Assembly: GCF_004136315.1 (NCBI RefSeq)
Contig: NZ_CP029562.1
Coordinates: 5,603,501 to 5,667,500 of the forward strand
Length of the DNA: 64,000 nt
From: Mesorhizobium sp. Pch-S
GTDB lineage: Bacteria; Pseudomonadota; Alphaproteobacteria; Rhizobiales; Rhizobiaceae
Reading direction: 5' to 3'
The position numbers were made by a program, and so were the translations under genes. This document shows positions 31,967 through 42,365 of the stretch, piece by piece (the stretch's first letter is position 1; each line of letters opens with the position of its first letter). The notes under the pieces were generated by a model that saw nothing but the letters and a program-made list of their open reading frames with translations, ran no database searches and was not told where the DNA came from.

Positions 31967-34900
31967 ATGCCCATTGCTGATCTTGGCATTTCGGTACGGT
32001 CCGGTGAGGTAAAACAGGCCACAGGTGACCTCGACCGCCTGACCTCCTCGTCGACTAAGGCGGATGCGGCTATCGAACGTCTTGGCCGCTCGTCGGCAAC
32101 GGCCAATGCGGACTTCGGCAGGGTCTCGGCCGGCGTAGAGCAGGCCAATGCGGCCCTGACCCGTCTCGTAGCACTCGGCGAGCAGAGCAACGCAGCACTG
32201 TCTCGCATCGCCTCTGGCAGCGTCGTCGCTCGGGACGGACTGCGCCAGGTCGCGCGTGAGGCCGACAACACCATCACCCGCGTCCGCGCCATGAACGACA
32301 ACATGGCTCAGTTCCGCCGTCAGAACTTGACCTATCAGTTGTTCGATGTCGGGCAGATGGCAGCGCTTGGCCAGAACCCAGCGATGACGCTGATGCAGCA
32401 GGGTCCGCAGATTGCGCAGCTCTATGCCGGGCAGGGAGGTGTCAACGCTGCGCTCAGGGACGCCGGCACGCTCGCAGGCGGACTTATCACCAAGCTTTGG
32501 CCCGTCGGCATCGCGGCGGCGGCTGGTGGCCTCGCTATTCGTGGCCTGCAAAGCGACATCGAGAAGGCGACTGGCAAGACGATCGAGTTTGGCGACGCGG
32601 CGGCCGGCGCTTTCCGCGCAATCAAGGAGGATATCACCGCCCAACTGAAGCCCGTGATCGACGACGTCTCACCTTGGTTCAGTGCGGCTTGGGATACGGT
32701 CGGCGGTGGCGCGGTAACCGCGGCGGAAACGATCATCAACAGCTTCCACGCAGCCTATGTCGACGTCGAATATCTCTGGAGCCAATTCCCCAACATGATG
32801 GGCTCGCTCGTCACCAAAGGTCTGAACGCCATGGTTGGCGGCATCCAGACCATGATCCAGACCGGCGCGACCTACATCGATGCGTTCCTGGAGAAGATCA
32901 ACGCTGCACTGGAAAAGGCGGATGCGCTGTTCCCCGGTGGTGGGTATCGGCTCGGTACGATCGGCAAGATCGACTTCGGTCCGCCACTGCCAGATCCGTA
33001 TTCGGACAGCCTGAGCAAGGCCACCGAGGAGCGGAACCGGCGCGTCAACGAGATCATGACCAGCACACCGCTGCGCGACTATTACAGGACGCTGCGTGAT
33101 CGTGTTGGCGGGGATTTGCACTTCAACCTGCCCACGGGTGGCACAGGCAGTCCAATCCCGCTGCCCAACTTCCGCGGCGTCGACGACATCCCAGGTGATC
33201 AGGAATACCTGCAGGACTTCCAGAAGAAGAACGAGGTCAGGATCAGGCAGCTTGAAGACCAGAAGAATGCACTCGGCCTGACCGGTGCCGCGCTTGAGGC
33301 CTTCCGCGTCCAGCAGGAGGCAGTGAACTCGGCTCTCTCGGCCAACATCGAGTTGACGCCGGAACAGCTTGAACTGATCAAGAAGCAGGCCGCTGCCTAT
33401 GGCGAGATGGCCGAGGCATTGGCGAAGGCGAAGCTGGCGAAGGATCTCGCCTTTGAGCGTGATCAACTCGGCCGTAGCGATGTCGAACAGGCGGTTGCGG
33501 CCACACTGAAGCAGTACGGACTTGGCGAAGATCTCAACGGCCCGGAAGCTGCGATCATCCGTTCCAACGAGTTGCTGAAGAAGCAGGTCGATCTCTGGAA
33601 GGATGTCCGCAAGGGCGGCATGGACGCCTATTCCGACATCTTCGACCTGGCATTCGACGGCTTCGACAACTGGCAGGAACGTCTCAGCGACATCGCCAAG
33701 GACATGGCGAAGAACATCTTCGACTTGTCGGTCAAGAACCCGTTCCTGAACGAGCAGTATGGCGCCAACCTCCCGACGATGAACCAGACCGGTGGCATTG
33801 GCGGCTTCTTCGCTACCATGCTCGGGATGACGCCGAACCCGGCCATCAATGCCCTTGGAACGCAGAGCGTTGGCGCGATGACTGTCAATGCGGCCTCGGT
33901 GGTCGTGATGGGTTCTATCGGGGTCGGCGGCGCCGATGGTGTTTTGAACCGCGTCTTCTCGCCGGCAAACAGCAATGGCCTGAAGGCGTCCGACTATGCG
34001 CCGATGTCGTTGTCAGGCATCGGTTCGCCAGGCTCGCTAGGAAGCAATGCGCCATACAACGTCGCGAACGCTACCAGCTTCATCAAGCAGTACGCCTCTG
34101 CGATCGGCATAGATCCGGATATCGCGCTCAAGGTGGCGCGGTCCGAGGGGCTTGGCGCCGGCATTTGGCAGAGCAACTACAGCAAGGGTGGTTTCCGCGA
34201 GCCTTCGTTCGGACCGTTCCAGCTTTTGAAGGGCGGGCAGGGCACCGGCTTCGGAACAGGTCTCGGCAACCGGTTCATGCAACAAACCGGCCTTGACCCG
34301 GCTGATCCGGCGAATTGGCAAAAGTCGACGGCGTTCGCGCTAGATCAGGCCAAGGCTGGCGGCTGGGGACCTTGGTATGGTGCCAAGAACCAGGGCATCA
34401 CCGGCTTCATGGGGATTGATCGCAGTGCCGAGAAGGCAACTGCTGCCCTCGACAATCTGAGCACGGGCACGGTTGATGCCGGGAAGGGCCTCAATGCCTT
34501 TGGTGGCGGCATGGGCAAGCTAGGCAACGCGCTGAGCCAGTTCCCAGGAGCTCCGGGAGGCGGCGGAGGTGGTTTTCTTGGCGGCCTCGGCAAGATGCTC
34601 GGTGGCGGCCTGAACTCGCTCTTCAGCGGCACTAAAGCGTTCAGCTGGCTCTCGGCCAATCCGGGCGGATCAATCGGCCTCTTTGCCGACGGCACCGAGA
34701 ATGCTCCTGCAGGTTGGGCATGGGTAGGTGAGGAAGGCCCGGAATTGCGCAAGCTTCGTGCCGGCGATGTCATCCGGTCTAATCCGCGCTCTATGGAGAT
34801 GATGGCCAACGCTCGAGGCATCGGTCCATCAAAGACCGAGATGCACTTCCACAACGCTCCGCCTGTGCTTCACCAGCAGGAGGAAGATGACGGCGAAGGT

Positions 34901-35020
34901 GGAAAGCGCATGGACATCTGGTTTGAGCAGCAGACCGCCAAGGCGACCTCGCGTCGAGGCAGTGCGGCGAACAAGGCCTTGGCTAGCATGGGCCTCACCC
35001 GGCCAATGAAGGTGCGCTGA
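31967..35020 (+). CDS. Tape measure protein with lysozyme-like domain
   Basis: A 1017-residue protein. The N-terminal 120 residues and later stretches are helical heptads (VKQATGDLDRLTSSSTKADA ...). Hydrophobic segments lie at about 170-190 and a Gly-rich part at about 840-900. Residues about 695-800 contain IDPDIALKVARSEG and FGPFQL, the pattern of a lysozyme/transglycosylase-type domain that could open peptidoglycan during DNA entry. The size predicts a tail length of roughly 150 nm by the usual 1.5 A per residue rule. Confidence 0.85.
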   Translation: MPIADLGISVRSGEVKQATGDLDRLTSSSTKADAAIERLGRSSATANADFGRVSAGVEQANAALTRLVALGEQSNAALSRIASGSVVARDGLRQVAREADNTITRVRAMNDNMAQFRRQNLTYQLFDVGQMAALGQNPAMTLMQQGPQIAQLYAGQGGVNAALRDAGTLAGGLITKLWPVGIAAAAGGLAIRGLQSDIEKATGKTIEFGDAAAGAFRAIKEDITAQLKPVIDDVSPWFSAAWDTVGGGAVTAAETIINSFHAAYVDVEYLWSQFPNMMGSLVTKGLNAMVGGIQTMIQTGATYIDAFLEKINAALEKADALFPGGGYRLGTIGKIDFGPPLPDPYSDSLSKATEERNRRVNEIMTSTPLRDYYRTLRDRVGGDLHFNLPTGGTGSPIPLPNFRGVDDIPGDQEYLQDFQKKNEVRIRQLEDQKNALGLTGAALEAFRVQQEAVNSALSANIELTPEQLELIKKQAAAYGEMAEALAKAKLAKDLAFERDQLGRSDVEQAVAATLKQYGLGEDLNGPEAAIIRSNELLKKQVDLWKDVRKGGMDAYSDIFDLAFDGFDNWQERLSDIAKDMAKNIFDLSVKNPFLNEQYGANLPTMNQTGGIGGFFATMLGMTPNPAINALGTQSVGAMTVNAASVVVMGSIGVGGADGVLNRVFSPANSNGLKASDYAPMSLSGIGSPGSLGSNAPYNVANATSFIKQYASAIGIDPDIALKVARSEGLGAGIWQSNYSKGGFREPSFGPFQLLKGGQGTGFGTGLGNRFMQQTGLDPADPANWQKSTAFALDQAKAGGWGPWYGAKNQGITGFMGIDRSAEKATAALDNLSTGTVDAGKGLNAFGGGMGKLGNALSQFPGAPGGGGGGFLGGLGKMLGGGLNSLFSGTKAFSWLSANPGGSIGLFADGTENAPAGWAWVGEEGPELRKLRAGDVIRSNPRSMEMMANARGIGPSKTEMHFHNAPPVLHQQEEDDGEGGKRMDIWFEQQTAKATSRRGSAANKALASMGLTRPMKVR

Positions 35021-35439
35021 TGGCTTTGCCTGTCTATCCTGCCGAACTGCCAATCCCCTTGCGTGACGACTATCGCATCGCGCGCGGCGAGGGGCGGTTC
35101 AATTCCAAGACCGATGCCGGTCCCGGCAACATCCGGGGTCGGTTTTCATCCGTTGTCGACAACGTCAACTTTTCAACGATGCTGGACGCCACCCAGCGCG
35201 GCCGCTTCGACTGGTTCTACACCCAGGAGACGAAGAAGGGCGCGTTTCCCTTCCTCATGGCGAACCATTCCGAAGACGCCATGTGCTGGCTCGATGAAAA
35301 CGAGCAGCCGCTGCTATTTGAGGACGGAACGCCCGTGCTGCTCACCGAGACGTGGTTGGTGCAGTTCAATGGCCTGCCGAACTATCTGCCGCACGATATC
35401 TATTGGAACGTGTCGTTCACGCTGATGGTGATGCCATGA
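35020..35439 (+). CDS. Minor tail protein (tail tip)
   Basis: A 139-residue protein (LPVYPAELPIPLRDDYRIAR ...) in the position of lambda gpM-type minor tail proteins. Starts 1 nt before the end of the tape measure gene. Assigned by position and pattern. Confidence 0.65.
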   Translation: MALPVYPAELPIPLRDDYRIARGEGRFNSKTDAGPGNIRGRFSSVVDNVNFSTMLDATQRGRFDWFYTQETKKGAFPFLMANHSEDAMCWLDENEQPLLFEDGTPVLLTETWLVQFNGLPNYLPHDIYWNVSFTLMVMP

Positions 35440-35963
35440 GCCGCACGATATCGCTAAATGCGGCAAAGCAGATCGATGCGATGGCGACTGATGCCGTTGC
35501 GGTCTTTCTGGTCATCATCGAACACATCGACCTTGAGGCGCCGCTGCGGATCTCGTCGGACGATGCGGTGAGGCTGTCTGTGGAGCCGCTGACCTACGGC
35601 ACGCTGTCGACCTATGGCTCGATCGATGGCTCGGCCAAGCCGTTTTATTTCACCGGCATGCAGGTGATCCCGCCTGACGACGAGGAAGACGTCGAGCCAA
35701 CAGCAACGCTCGTCGTCGATGTGCTGGACGCGGATATCGTCGGTCTCCTTACTTCTACGACGATCGCTGCGACGGGGCGCATAGCCATCGTTATGGCCGA
35801 CACGCCAAACCTGGTCGAGATCGAAACTGTCAATTTGACGCTGAAGAGCGCGAACGGCGACTGGGGGCAGGTGGCTCTGAAGCTGTCGATGAAAGACCTC
35901 TATGACGAGCCATATCCGGCAACGCGGATGTCGAAGGAACGCTTTCCGGGGCTGCATCGATGA
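35436..35963 (+). CDS. Minor tail protein (DUF1833-like)
   Basis: A 175-residue beta-rich protein (VFLVIIEHIDLEAPLRISSD ...) at the place of lambda gpL. The start at 35436 overlaps the upstream gene by 4 nt. It is probably part of the tail tip hub. Confidence 0.65.
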   Translation: MSRTISLNAAKQIDAMATDAVAVFLVIIEHIDLEAPLRISSDDAVRLSVEPLTYGTLSTYGSIDGSAKPFYFTGMQVIPPDDEEDVEPTATLVVDVLDADIVGLLTSTTIAATGRIAIVMADTPNLVEIETVNLTLKSANGDWGQVALKLSMKDLYDEPYPATRMSKERFPGLHR

Positions 35964-36358
35964 ATTGGGCCGCTCCGTATGTTGGCATTCCCGATCTGGC
36001 TAAGGGCCGGTCATCGGTGGGCGCGGACTGCTGGGGGCTTGCGATGCTCGTGTATCAGGGCGTGCTCGGCATCGAATTGCCCGACTATGCCGCTGAATAT
36101 CTGGACGATCGCGACCATGCCGAGATCGGTGCGATCGCACGCCGAGAGAAGGTCGCGGCGCGCTGGCGCTTGGTCGCAAAGCCGAAGGAATTCGACCTCC
36201 TGCTGTTCTCCGTCGCTCGCCATGACAGTCATGTCGGCATCCATGTAGGGCCGGGCCAGATGCTTCACGTCGTCAAAGACGACTATTCCAAAATTGGTCG
36301 CTTCGACACCGCGCCATGGGCCGGTCGCTTCGTCGGCGCTTACCGCTGGGTCGGATAG
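35960..36358 (+). CDS. NlpC/P60 tail peptidase (gpK-like)
   Basis: A 132-residue protein with catalytic Cys24 (GADCWGLAM) and His91 (DSHVGIHVG), the NlpC/P60 dyad. In lambda the equivalent is gpK. It probably cleaves peptidoglycan cross-links during infection. It overlaps the upstream gene by 4 nt. Confidence 0.85.
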   Translation: MNWAAPYVGIPDLAKGRSSVGADCWGLAMLVYQGVLGIELPDYAAEYLDDRDHAEIGAIARREKVAARWRLVAKPKEFDLLLFSVARHDSHVGIHVGPGQMLHVVKDDYSKIGRFDTAPWAGRFVGAYRWVG

Positions 36359-36364
36359 GAATTC

Positions 36365-39300
36365 ATGATCGATCTGACGAATTCGGCAGGCGTGCCAGTC
36401 ACGCTGGCCCCCTTTGCCATGGACCTAGACAGAGGGCGCGAGGAGATCGTCGTGCCGGCCGGCCTGACAGTGGCAGAGATCGTCGCATTGGTGCTGCCAG
36501 AATTTCCCGAGGCAGCGCTTCCGCGAGTTCGCGTCACGCTTGTAGCTTCGACTGGCAAGGCATTCATTCGACAAGCCAATTGGCGCTTGGTTAGGCCTTA
36601 TCCCAGCACCAATGTGGTCATCACCATCGGGGCCGGGGCGGGCGCTCTGACGCTGCTGGTGCAGGTCGCGGCCTCCGCTATCTCGAATGCCCTTGGCGGC
36701 GCTCTGGCGGGCACGCTGGGCCTAAGCGCGGCTACCTGGGCCTCCATCATCGGCTTCGGCATCACGGCGATCGGCGGCATCCTGATCAACGCGTTGTTCC
36801 AGCCGAAAAAGCAGAGCAACAAGGACAAGGATAGCTTCGTCATCGACAGCTGGCAGAACGAGTACCGCCAGGACGAGCCGATCCCTGTGCCTCTTGGCGA
36901 AATCAGGCATTCGCCGCCCTTCGCCGCGTCGTCCTATATCGAGGTGGTCGGCGATGTTCTCTACAACCGGGCCATCTTCTGCCACGGCCTTGGCCAACAG
37001 GAGCTTTGGGATCACCGTATCGGCGATACCTCGATTAACGATTACGACGAGTTCCAGATCGAACACCGCGGCGCGGTTGGATATCCGGATAGCTCTGTGC
37101 CGTTCACGCTCTACACCCAGCAGGTGATCGAGGATTCGATCGGTACCGATCTCGTCTGGGAGTGGGCCCGCGACGATGCCGGCACCATGCTGCCCGACGA
37201 GTCGATGCAGCCTCAGAAGACGATCAAGCGAACGACAGGCCTCAACGCCACGCACGCAATCGTCATCCTTCAGTTCCCGCAAGGGCTGGGAAAGATCACG
37301 AAGAAAGGAAAGCGCCAGGAAGAGACCGCAACTTTCAACGTGGCAATCCGGAAGGCGGGCACTGCCACGGTCATACCGCAGCCAGCCATTTCGATCACGA
37401 ACAGGAAGTTCGCAGGCTTCTATCGAGCGGTTCGTATCGATTTCCCATCGCGAGGTGCATGGGAAGTCCAGATCACGCGGACCAGCATTTCGGAACCTCG
37501 AGATGACTGGGACGATTCCTTCGCCCTGACCTGCACATGGGTGGTCTTGCAGACGTTCCGGCCGGAGTACCCGTGCAATACTTCGACGCCGCTGTGCCTC
37601 ACTGCAATGCGGGTCAAGGCGACGCACCAGATGAATGGCCAGGTGCAGACCTACAACTGCATGTCGCGCCGTGTCACCGATGGCTTCGGGCAGGGCTGGC
37701 CAACCAACATCCCGCGCAACCCGGCGATATCCGCCCTTTACGCGTTGACCGGACCAGGCCTCACCAAGCCGGAACCGTCGAGCAGGATCAACTGGGCCGC
37801 CTTTACTGAATGGCGCGACTATTGCAGCCTCAAAGGGCTGAAGTTCGATCTGGTCATCGGCAACCGGCAATCTCTTGAAGACACGTTGAAGATGATCGGC
37901 GCTGCCGGTCGCGCCTCGATCTATTTCGACGGGACATGGTGGACCGTCATCGTCGACAAGCCGCGCACCGTTCCGATTGATGTCATCACACCGAGGAATG
38001 CCTCAAACATCAAATTCGAGGTGGCCTACGCCGATCTCCCCGACGCGCTGCGCATCAAGTTCCAGGACAGCACCAACAACTTCCAGCCGGCCGAGCGTGT
38101 TGTGAGGCGCCCTGGTTTCGCTGGCACGGTCATGACGACGGAAGCCATGGAGATGCCGGGAAAGACCGATCCTGACGAGATCTATCGCGAGGCGGTTCGC
38201 CGCTTCTACGAACTGCAGTTCCGAAACGTCGCATACAGCGCCACACAGGATGGCATCGCGCGCTCGGCGACACGCGGGGACCTTGTCCAAGCCTCGAAGG
38301 ACATCTTGCGTAGGACGATGGCCTCGGCCCGGGTGAAGGCGGTTCGCGGCAACCTGATCGAAGTCGACGAGGTCTGGCAGATCAAGGCTGGTGTATCCTA
38401 CGCCGTTGGTTTCCGCGTGCTTGGAGACGAAGGCAATCCGCTCGGTCAACATGTCGTGCGCCAGATCACGTCAGTTCCAGGCGATGTTCGCACATTCGTT
38501 CTGACTGGTGACGGCCTCGCACCCGAAACCGGCACGATCATCATGCTCGGCGAGTATGGTTCGGAAAGCATTCCGCTTATCCTCACCGGCATCCAGCGCC
38601 GCGACGACGGTGGATCTGATCTGACCCTCCTGCCATCGGCGCCAGAGATCGATGAGCTCACGGATGCCATCGTCATCCCCGCATGGGATAGCAAGGTCGG
38701 CGATGTGGTCGACCAGTCGGGCATTGTCCCCGACGCTCCGAAGATCGTCTGGGTTCGCTACGATGCAGGCACATCGAAGACGCTTGTTCGGCTGGAGCCG
38801 GCGCCGACCAACGTCGTGGAACTGGCGAGCTTCACCCTTCGACATCGACTGGCCGGATCGCCCACATGGTTGACGGCGTCCTCGTCGGTGTCCAGCGCCA
38901 GCGTGGAGCTTACCGGATATTCAACCGGCTCTCATATCGAACTGCAGGCACAGGCAACGTCAGCTTGGGGAACACCTGGGACGTGGGGGGTGATCATATC
39001 TGTGATCATTGACGGAACGTCTCTGCCATCGTCTCTCCCGGCAGCCAGCATCCAGATCATTGGCAAGCTCGGTCAGGCTGAAATCACTTTCGCAACCGGG
39101 CCTGACCCGAACACGGAAGAAGTCAGGATCTATCGGGATGGCGTCGCATTGTCGGCTACAGTTCCAGTTTCGCCCAACGGAACTTTCGGGCGCATCGACG
39201 GAGATTCCACGCGCGTCACGCTGGTGACCAACGGCACATTCGACGCTGACGCGAATTGGACCAAGGGAACGGGCTGGGCGATCGCGGCTGGTAAAGCCAC

Positions 39301-39676
39301 AAAGACCGCAGGAACAGCATCCGACCTCAGCCAGGCCGTTACGATGACAGCCGGCAAGGTATACCGCGGCGCTGCGACTGTGTCCGGTAGAACAGCAGGC
39401 ACCGTCACGCCGAAGCTGACCGGCGGCGCAACTGTATCTGGGTTGGCCGTCTCTGCGAACGGGCAGTTCCTGTTCCGGCTGACCGCCGGCACATCGCCAA
39501 CGACACTTGTGTTCTCAGCCGACAGCACGTTCAACGGCTCGATCGACGACGTCGTTCTTTTCGAAGAGACGGCGGCGTGCCTTTCACAAGGCGGCCATAC
39601 CTACAAGCTCGAGCCGTTGAACGCTGACGGCTTGGCCGGCCCGCAGTCAGCCGACATCACCCGCACGGTCATCTGA
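36365..39676 (+). CDS. Tail tip protein J-like (host specificity)
   Basis: A 1103-residue protein. Residues about 75-150 are hydrophobic (lambda gpI-like part fused in front: ALTLLVQVAASAISNALGGA). Then PIPVPLGEIRHSPPFAASSY and LFCHGLGQ-like text typical of J family members, and C-terminal fibronectin-type and beta-sandwich domains (NGTFDADANWTKGTGWAI). It forms the tail tip and usually carries host receptor specificity at the C-terminus. Confidence 0.82.
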   Translation: MIDLTNSAGVPVTLAPFAMDLDRGREEIVVPAGLTVAEIVALVLPEFPEAALPRVRVTLVASTGKAFIRQANWRLVRPYPSTNVVITIGAGAGALTLLVQVAASAISNALGGALAGTLGLSAATWASIIGFGITAIGGILINALFQPKKQSNKDKDSFVIDSWQNEYRQDEPIPVPLGEIRHSPPFAASSYIEVVGDVLYNRAIFCHGLGQQELWDHRIGDTSINDYDEFQIEHRGAVGYPDSSVPFTLYTQQVIEDSIGTDLVWEWARDDAGTMLPDESMQPQKTIKRTTGLNATHAIVILQFPQGLGKITKKGKRQEETATFNVAIRKAGTATVIPQPAISITNRKFAGFYRAVRIDFPSRGAWEVQITRTSISEPRDDWDDSFALTCTWVVLQTFRPEYPCNTSTPLCLTAMRVKATHQMNGQVQTYNCMSRRVTDGFGQGWPTNIPRNPAISALYALTGPGLTKPEPSSRINWAAFTEWRDYCSLKGLKFDLVIGNRQSLEDTLKMIGAAGRASIYFDGTWWTVIVDKPRTVPIDVITPRNASNIKFEVAYADLPDALRIKFQDSTNNFQPAERVVRRPGFAGTVMTTEAMEMPGKTDPDEIYREAVRRFYELQFRNVAYSATQDGIARSATRGDLVQASKDILRRTMASARVKAVRGNLIEVDEVWQIKAGVSYAVGFRVLGDEGNPLGQHVVRQITSVPGDVRTFVLTGDGLAPETGTIIMLGEYGSESIPLILTGIQRRDDGGSDLTLLPSAPEIDELTDAIVIPAWDSKVGDVVDQSGIVPDAPKIVWVRYDAGTSKTLVRLEPAPTNVVELASFTLRHRLAGSPTWLTASSSVSSASVELTGYSTGSHIELQAQATSAWGTPGTWGVIISVIIDGTSLPSSLPAASIQIIGKLGQAEITFATGPDPNTEEVRIYRDGVALSATVPVSPNGTFGRIDGDSTRVTLVTNGTFDADANWTKGTGWAIAAGKATKTAGTASDLSQAVTMTAGKVYRGAATVSGRTAGTVTPKLTGGATVSGLAVSANGQFLFRLTAGTSPTTLVFSADSTFNGSIDDVVLFEETAACLSQGGHTYKLEPLNADGLAGPQSADITRTVI

Positions 39677-39702
39677 CCAGCTTCTGAACATCGAGGATCA
39701 TC

Positions 39703-41997
39703 ATGAGCATTGATGGCATTCGCGCCGTCGATAAGGAGCCTTTGGCTGCTTTCGACTTCCTCTTCGGCATGTCCATTGCCAATGGACAGCGTGTCGGTCC
39801 GCGACCAGTCGGCGCGCAGGACGTTGCTGTCCAGATTGGAAGTGCTTTGCCACTTGGCGCGGTGAAAGCCTACCCATCTGTGGCCGCGATGAATGCGGAT
39901 ACTGCCCCGGCCGCTGGTACGCTGGCTTATGCCGAGGGCAAGACTTACCGCAAGACGGCAGCATCGGGTTCCGCGGGGTGGGAAGTCTTCCTGGACTTCA
40001 TTCCGGGGGCGCAGCTGATCAGTGCCCCTGTGACGGGTGGCACCTCAAACGCGGTTCTTGCTACTTCGGCATCGCCAGTGTCAGCTGTGGCCTACAAGCA
40101 ACTGATCCTTGTCGGTCCGTTTTCGGCTGCCAACCCGACTGCGGGCATGACGGTATCGATCAATGGCGAAGCGCCGCGCGCCTTGGTGACAAACACGGGT
40201 GATCCCATACCGCCGAACTATGTTCGCACCAAAATGTCCGCGCTTGTGGTGCTCGACGCCGACGGCAAGTACCGCCTGTTCAGCTACGGCGATGCGTCTG
40301 CGATTCAGGCGGCGGCAGAAGCGGCAAAGCTCGCTGCTGAAGCTGCGCGGGACACAACGCTGGCGGCGCTTTCATCGGTGTTGGCTCCGAGGGCGACACG
40401 TGCGTTGGCTATTGCTGACAATCCGGGCGCTTCGCCCGATCCGGAATATTATGATGTTGCATACTACGATGCGACCTATCAGCCAGGATCCGGCGCCCGA
40501 TATCGGAAACGCGCTTCAACCCCCGGCACCCCGGATGCGTTTCGCAATCGTGGCGGAACTGGTTCGTGGTACAGCATCGACACAGCGGAAAAGACCCCGC
40601 AAATGTTCGGTGTTTGTGGGGTCGGCGGCGATGACAGCGCGGTGTTTTCCGCGCTCAACACTTCTGGCCTCACCGGTACCATTTACATTCCCGATGGCAC
40701 CTACATTCTGGAGAATGTCACATTCCGACGTTCCGTTTGTGGTGCAGGCCCCGGGCGTACCATCCTGAAACATAAGGCGAATTCTACCACGGTAGCCTTC
40801 CAGATAATCGGAAGTTCGCCAACCATTTCGAATTTGACGATTGACGGCGACAAGGCAAATCAGCCGAACAGACCAACACTCATGACTGCCAATGGTGGTG
40901 ACTTCACATTTGAAAATGTGAATTTTCTGAACAGCGTCTATACCGCAATCCATCTCCAGAACTTTGTTACTGCTATCTTCCGTGGCTGCATCTGGCGTGG
41001 AATGGCTTATCACGGTGGCACAACTGGACAACAAACCATGTGTGCGTTGCTGGAGGCAACAGACAAGGCGCTGGCCATCTTCGATGGATGCAAGTTCATC
41101 AATGTCGGTTCTCCTAGCCTCAGCGCTCCGGGCGGCGTCCTCGCTACGCACAAAAGCGTATCCCTGATTTTTCGAGGGAATTACTTTTACCGGATTGGAC
41201 AAGGGGCCGCGTCAAATTTCATTGGGTGCATCGATGCCTATCAAGAGGGTATCGACAACGTGATCGTCGGAAACATCTTCGAGGAGATTTGCTACTCAGC
41301 GGTCAAGCTGTCCTCTTCGAAGCAAAATCTCGTGGCCGACAATATCATTGATGGCTTTGACAGCGGCGGGAGTACCGCGATCCCTGCCATCGTTGTCGCC
41401 TTCCGACCAACCGACCAAATAACTCAGAAAGTCTCCGTAAAGGGGAACGTGATCGGCGGCACAATTGGTGCCGGCAAGTCCGGCATCGAGGTCTACGGCG
41501 CTAGCGGCAACAGCATTCAGAACGTGCAGATCGAAGGCAACATTGTTACGACGCCGGGCACTTCGATACTCGTACAGTTTGCGAACGTCGTTAAAATCTT
41601 GAACAATGATGTCAAATCAACGACTGCAACCAATCCAATTCGCATGGCAAATTTGGCCAGCGCGTCGATCGATATCAACGGAAATACCATCCGGGATTCG
41701 GTCGGCATCCCTATCGACGTAACTGCCGCCGACGGCTGTGCTGGGTCGATCGTGTCAGCATGTGGAAACACATTGATTGGTGGATCTTTGGCTGTTCCAA
41801 TCCGCATGGACGGGATCGCCCGTGCGAAGGTCAACGATAACACGATGACCGGATTTGGAACCGCATCGGTGCGTCTTTATAATATCGTCGGGAATGGTGT
41901 AGTGGTGGGCAATATGACCGATGGGGCCATTACCCTAGACACAGCTGGGACTACGGCCGGGAAGATCAAAGACTTAGGTAACACTTGGAATGCGTAG
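39703..41997 (+). CDS. Tail spike with right-handed beta-helix
   Basis: A 764-residue protein. The N-terminal 60 residues probably bind the tail. Residues about 200-230 are an Ala-rich helix (AIQAAAEAAKLAAEAARDTT). From about 300 to the end there are repeating short beta turns with N and G ladders (NVTFRRSVCGAGPGRT, NIFEEICYSAVKLSSS), as in pectate lyase-type spikes. It is likely to bind or cut surface polysaccharide. Base composition falls to lower GC in the helix part. Confidence 0.8.
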   Translation: MSIDGIRAVDKEPLAAFDFLFGMSIANGQRVGPRPVGAQDVAVQIGSALPLGAVKAYPSVAAMNADTAPAAGTLAYAEGKTYRKTAASGSAGWEVFLDFIPGAQLISAPVTGGTSNAVLATSASPVSAVAYKQLILVGPFSAANPTAGMTVSINGEAPRALVTNTGDPIPPNYVRTKMSALVVLDADGKYRLFSYGDASAIQAAAEAAKLAAEAARDTTLAALSSVLAPRATRALAIADNPGASPDPEYYDVAYYDATYQPGSGARYRKRASTPGTPDAFRNRGGTGSWYSIDTAEKTPQMFGVCGVGGDDSAVFSALNTSGLTGTIYIPDGTYILENVTFRRSVCGAGPGRTILKHKANSTTVAFQIIGSSPTISNLTIDGDKANQPNRPTLMTANGGDFTFENVNFLNSVYTAIHLQNFVTAIFRGCIWRGMAYHGGTTGQQTMCALLEATDKALAIFDGCKFINVGSPSLSAPGGVLATHKSVSLIFRGNYFYRIGQGAASNFIGCIDAYQEGIDNVIVGNIFEEICYSAVKLSSSKQNLVADNIIDGFDSGGSTAIPAIVVAFRPTDQITQKVSVKGNVIGGTIGAGKSGIEVYGASGNSIQNVQIEGNIVTTPGTSILVQFANVVKILNNDVKSTTATNPIRMANLASASIDINGNTIRDSVGIPIDVTAADGCAGSIVSACGNTLIGGSLAVPIRMDGIARAKVNDNTMTGFGTASVRLYNIVGNGVVVGNMTDGAITLDTAGTTAGKIKDLGNTWNA

Positions 41998-42024
41998 GCC
42001 GGCAAAATCGAGGAATTCGACTGT

Positions 42025-42174
42025 TTAGTACGCAGAAGTCGTTTTGACGGTATGCGTTGCCTTACCGTCAATCTGCGAAACCAAATGCGGCTCTTCTCGG
42101 AGCATCGAAGTCAAAATCGTCGCGCCGAGCGCGAGTGTGATGGCCAGAAAAACAAACAGAGTGTGCCTGAGCAT
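42025..42174 (-). CDS. Small single-TM protein, 49 residues
   Basis: The product is MLRHTLFVFLAITLALGATI... with one hydrophobic helix and a polar tail. The ribosome site is weak. It lies leftward in the gap after the tail spike. Length and a clean signal-anchor pattern support it, but it could be chance. Confidence 0.4.
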   Translation of the reverse strand: MLRHTLFVFLAITLALGATILTSMLREEPHLVSQIDGKATHTVKTTSAY

Positions 42175-42365
42175 AGCTATTCGTCTCGGTGGAGATGATG
42201 CCGCATTTTAGCCCTTGTGAGGCGTTGGGTCTTTTGGCTTCATCGACGCAGGAGGTTGAGGGCGTGACGTTACTTTCGACGTTGCAGTGTTCACGCCGGC
42301 CTTTTCCTGGAAACCTCCAGAAATTGGTCGGATAGAGATATGTGTGCTTTGTTTAACGGCGCTGC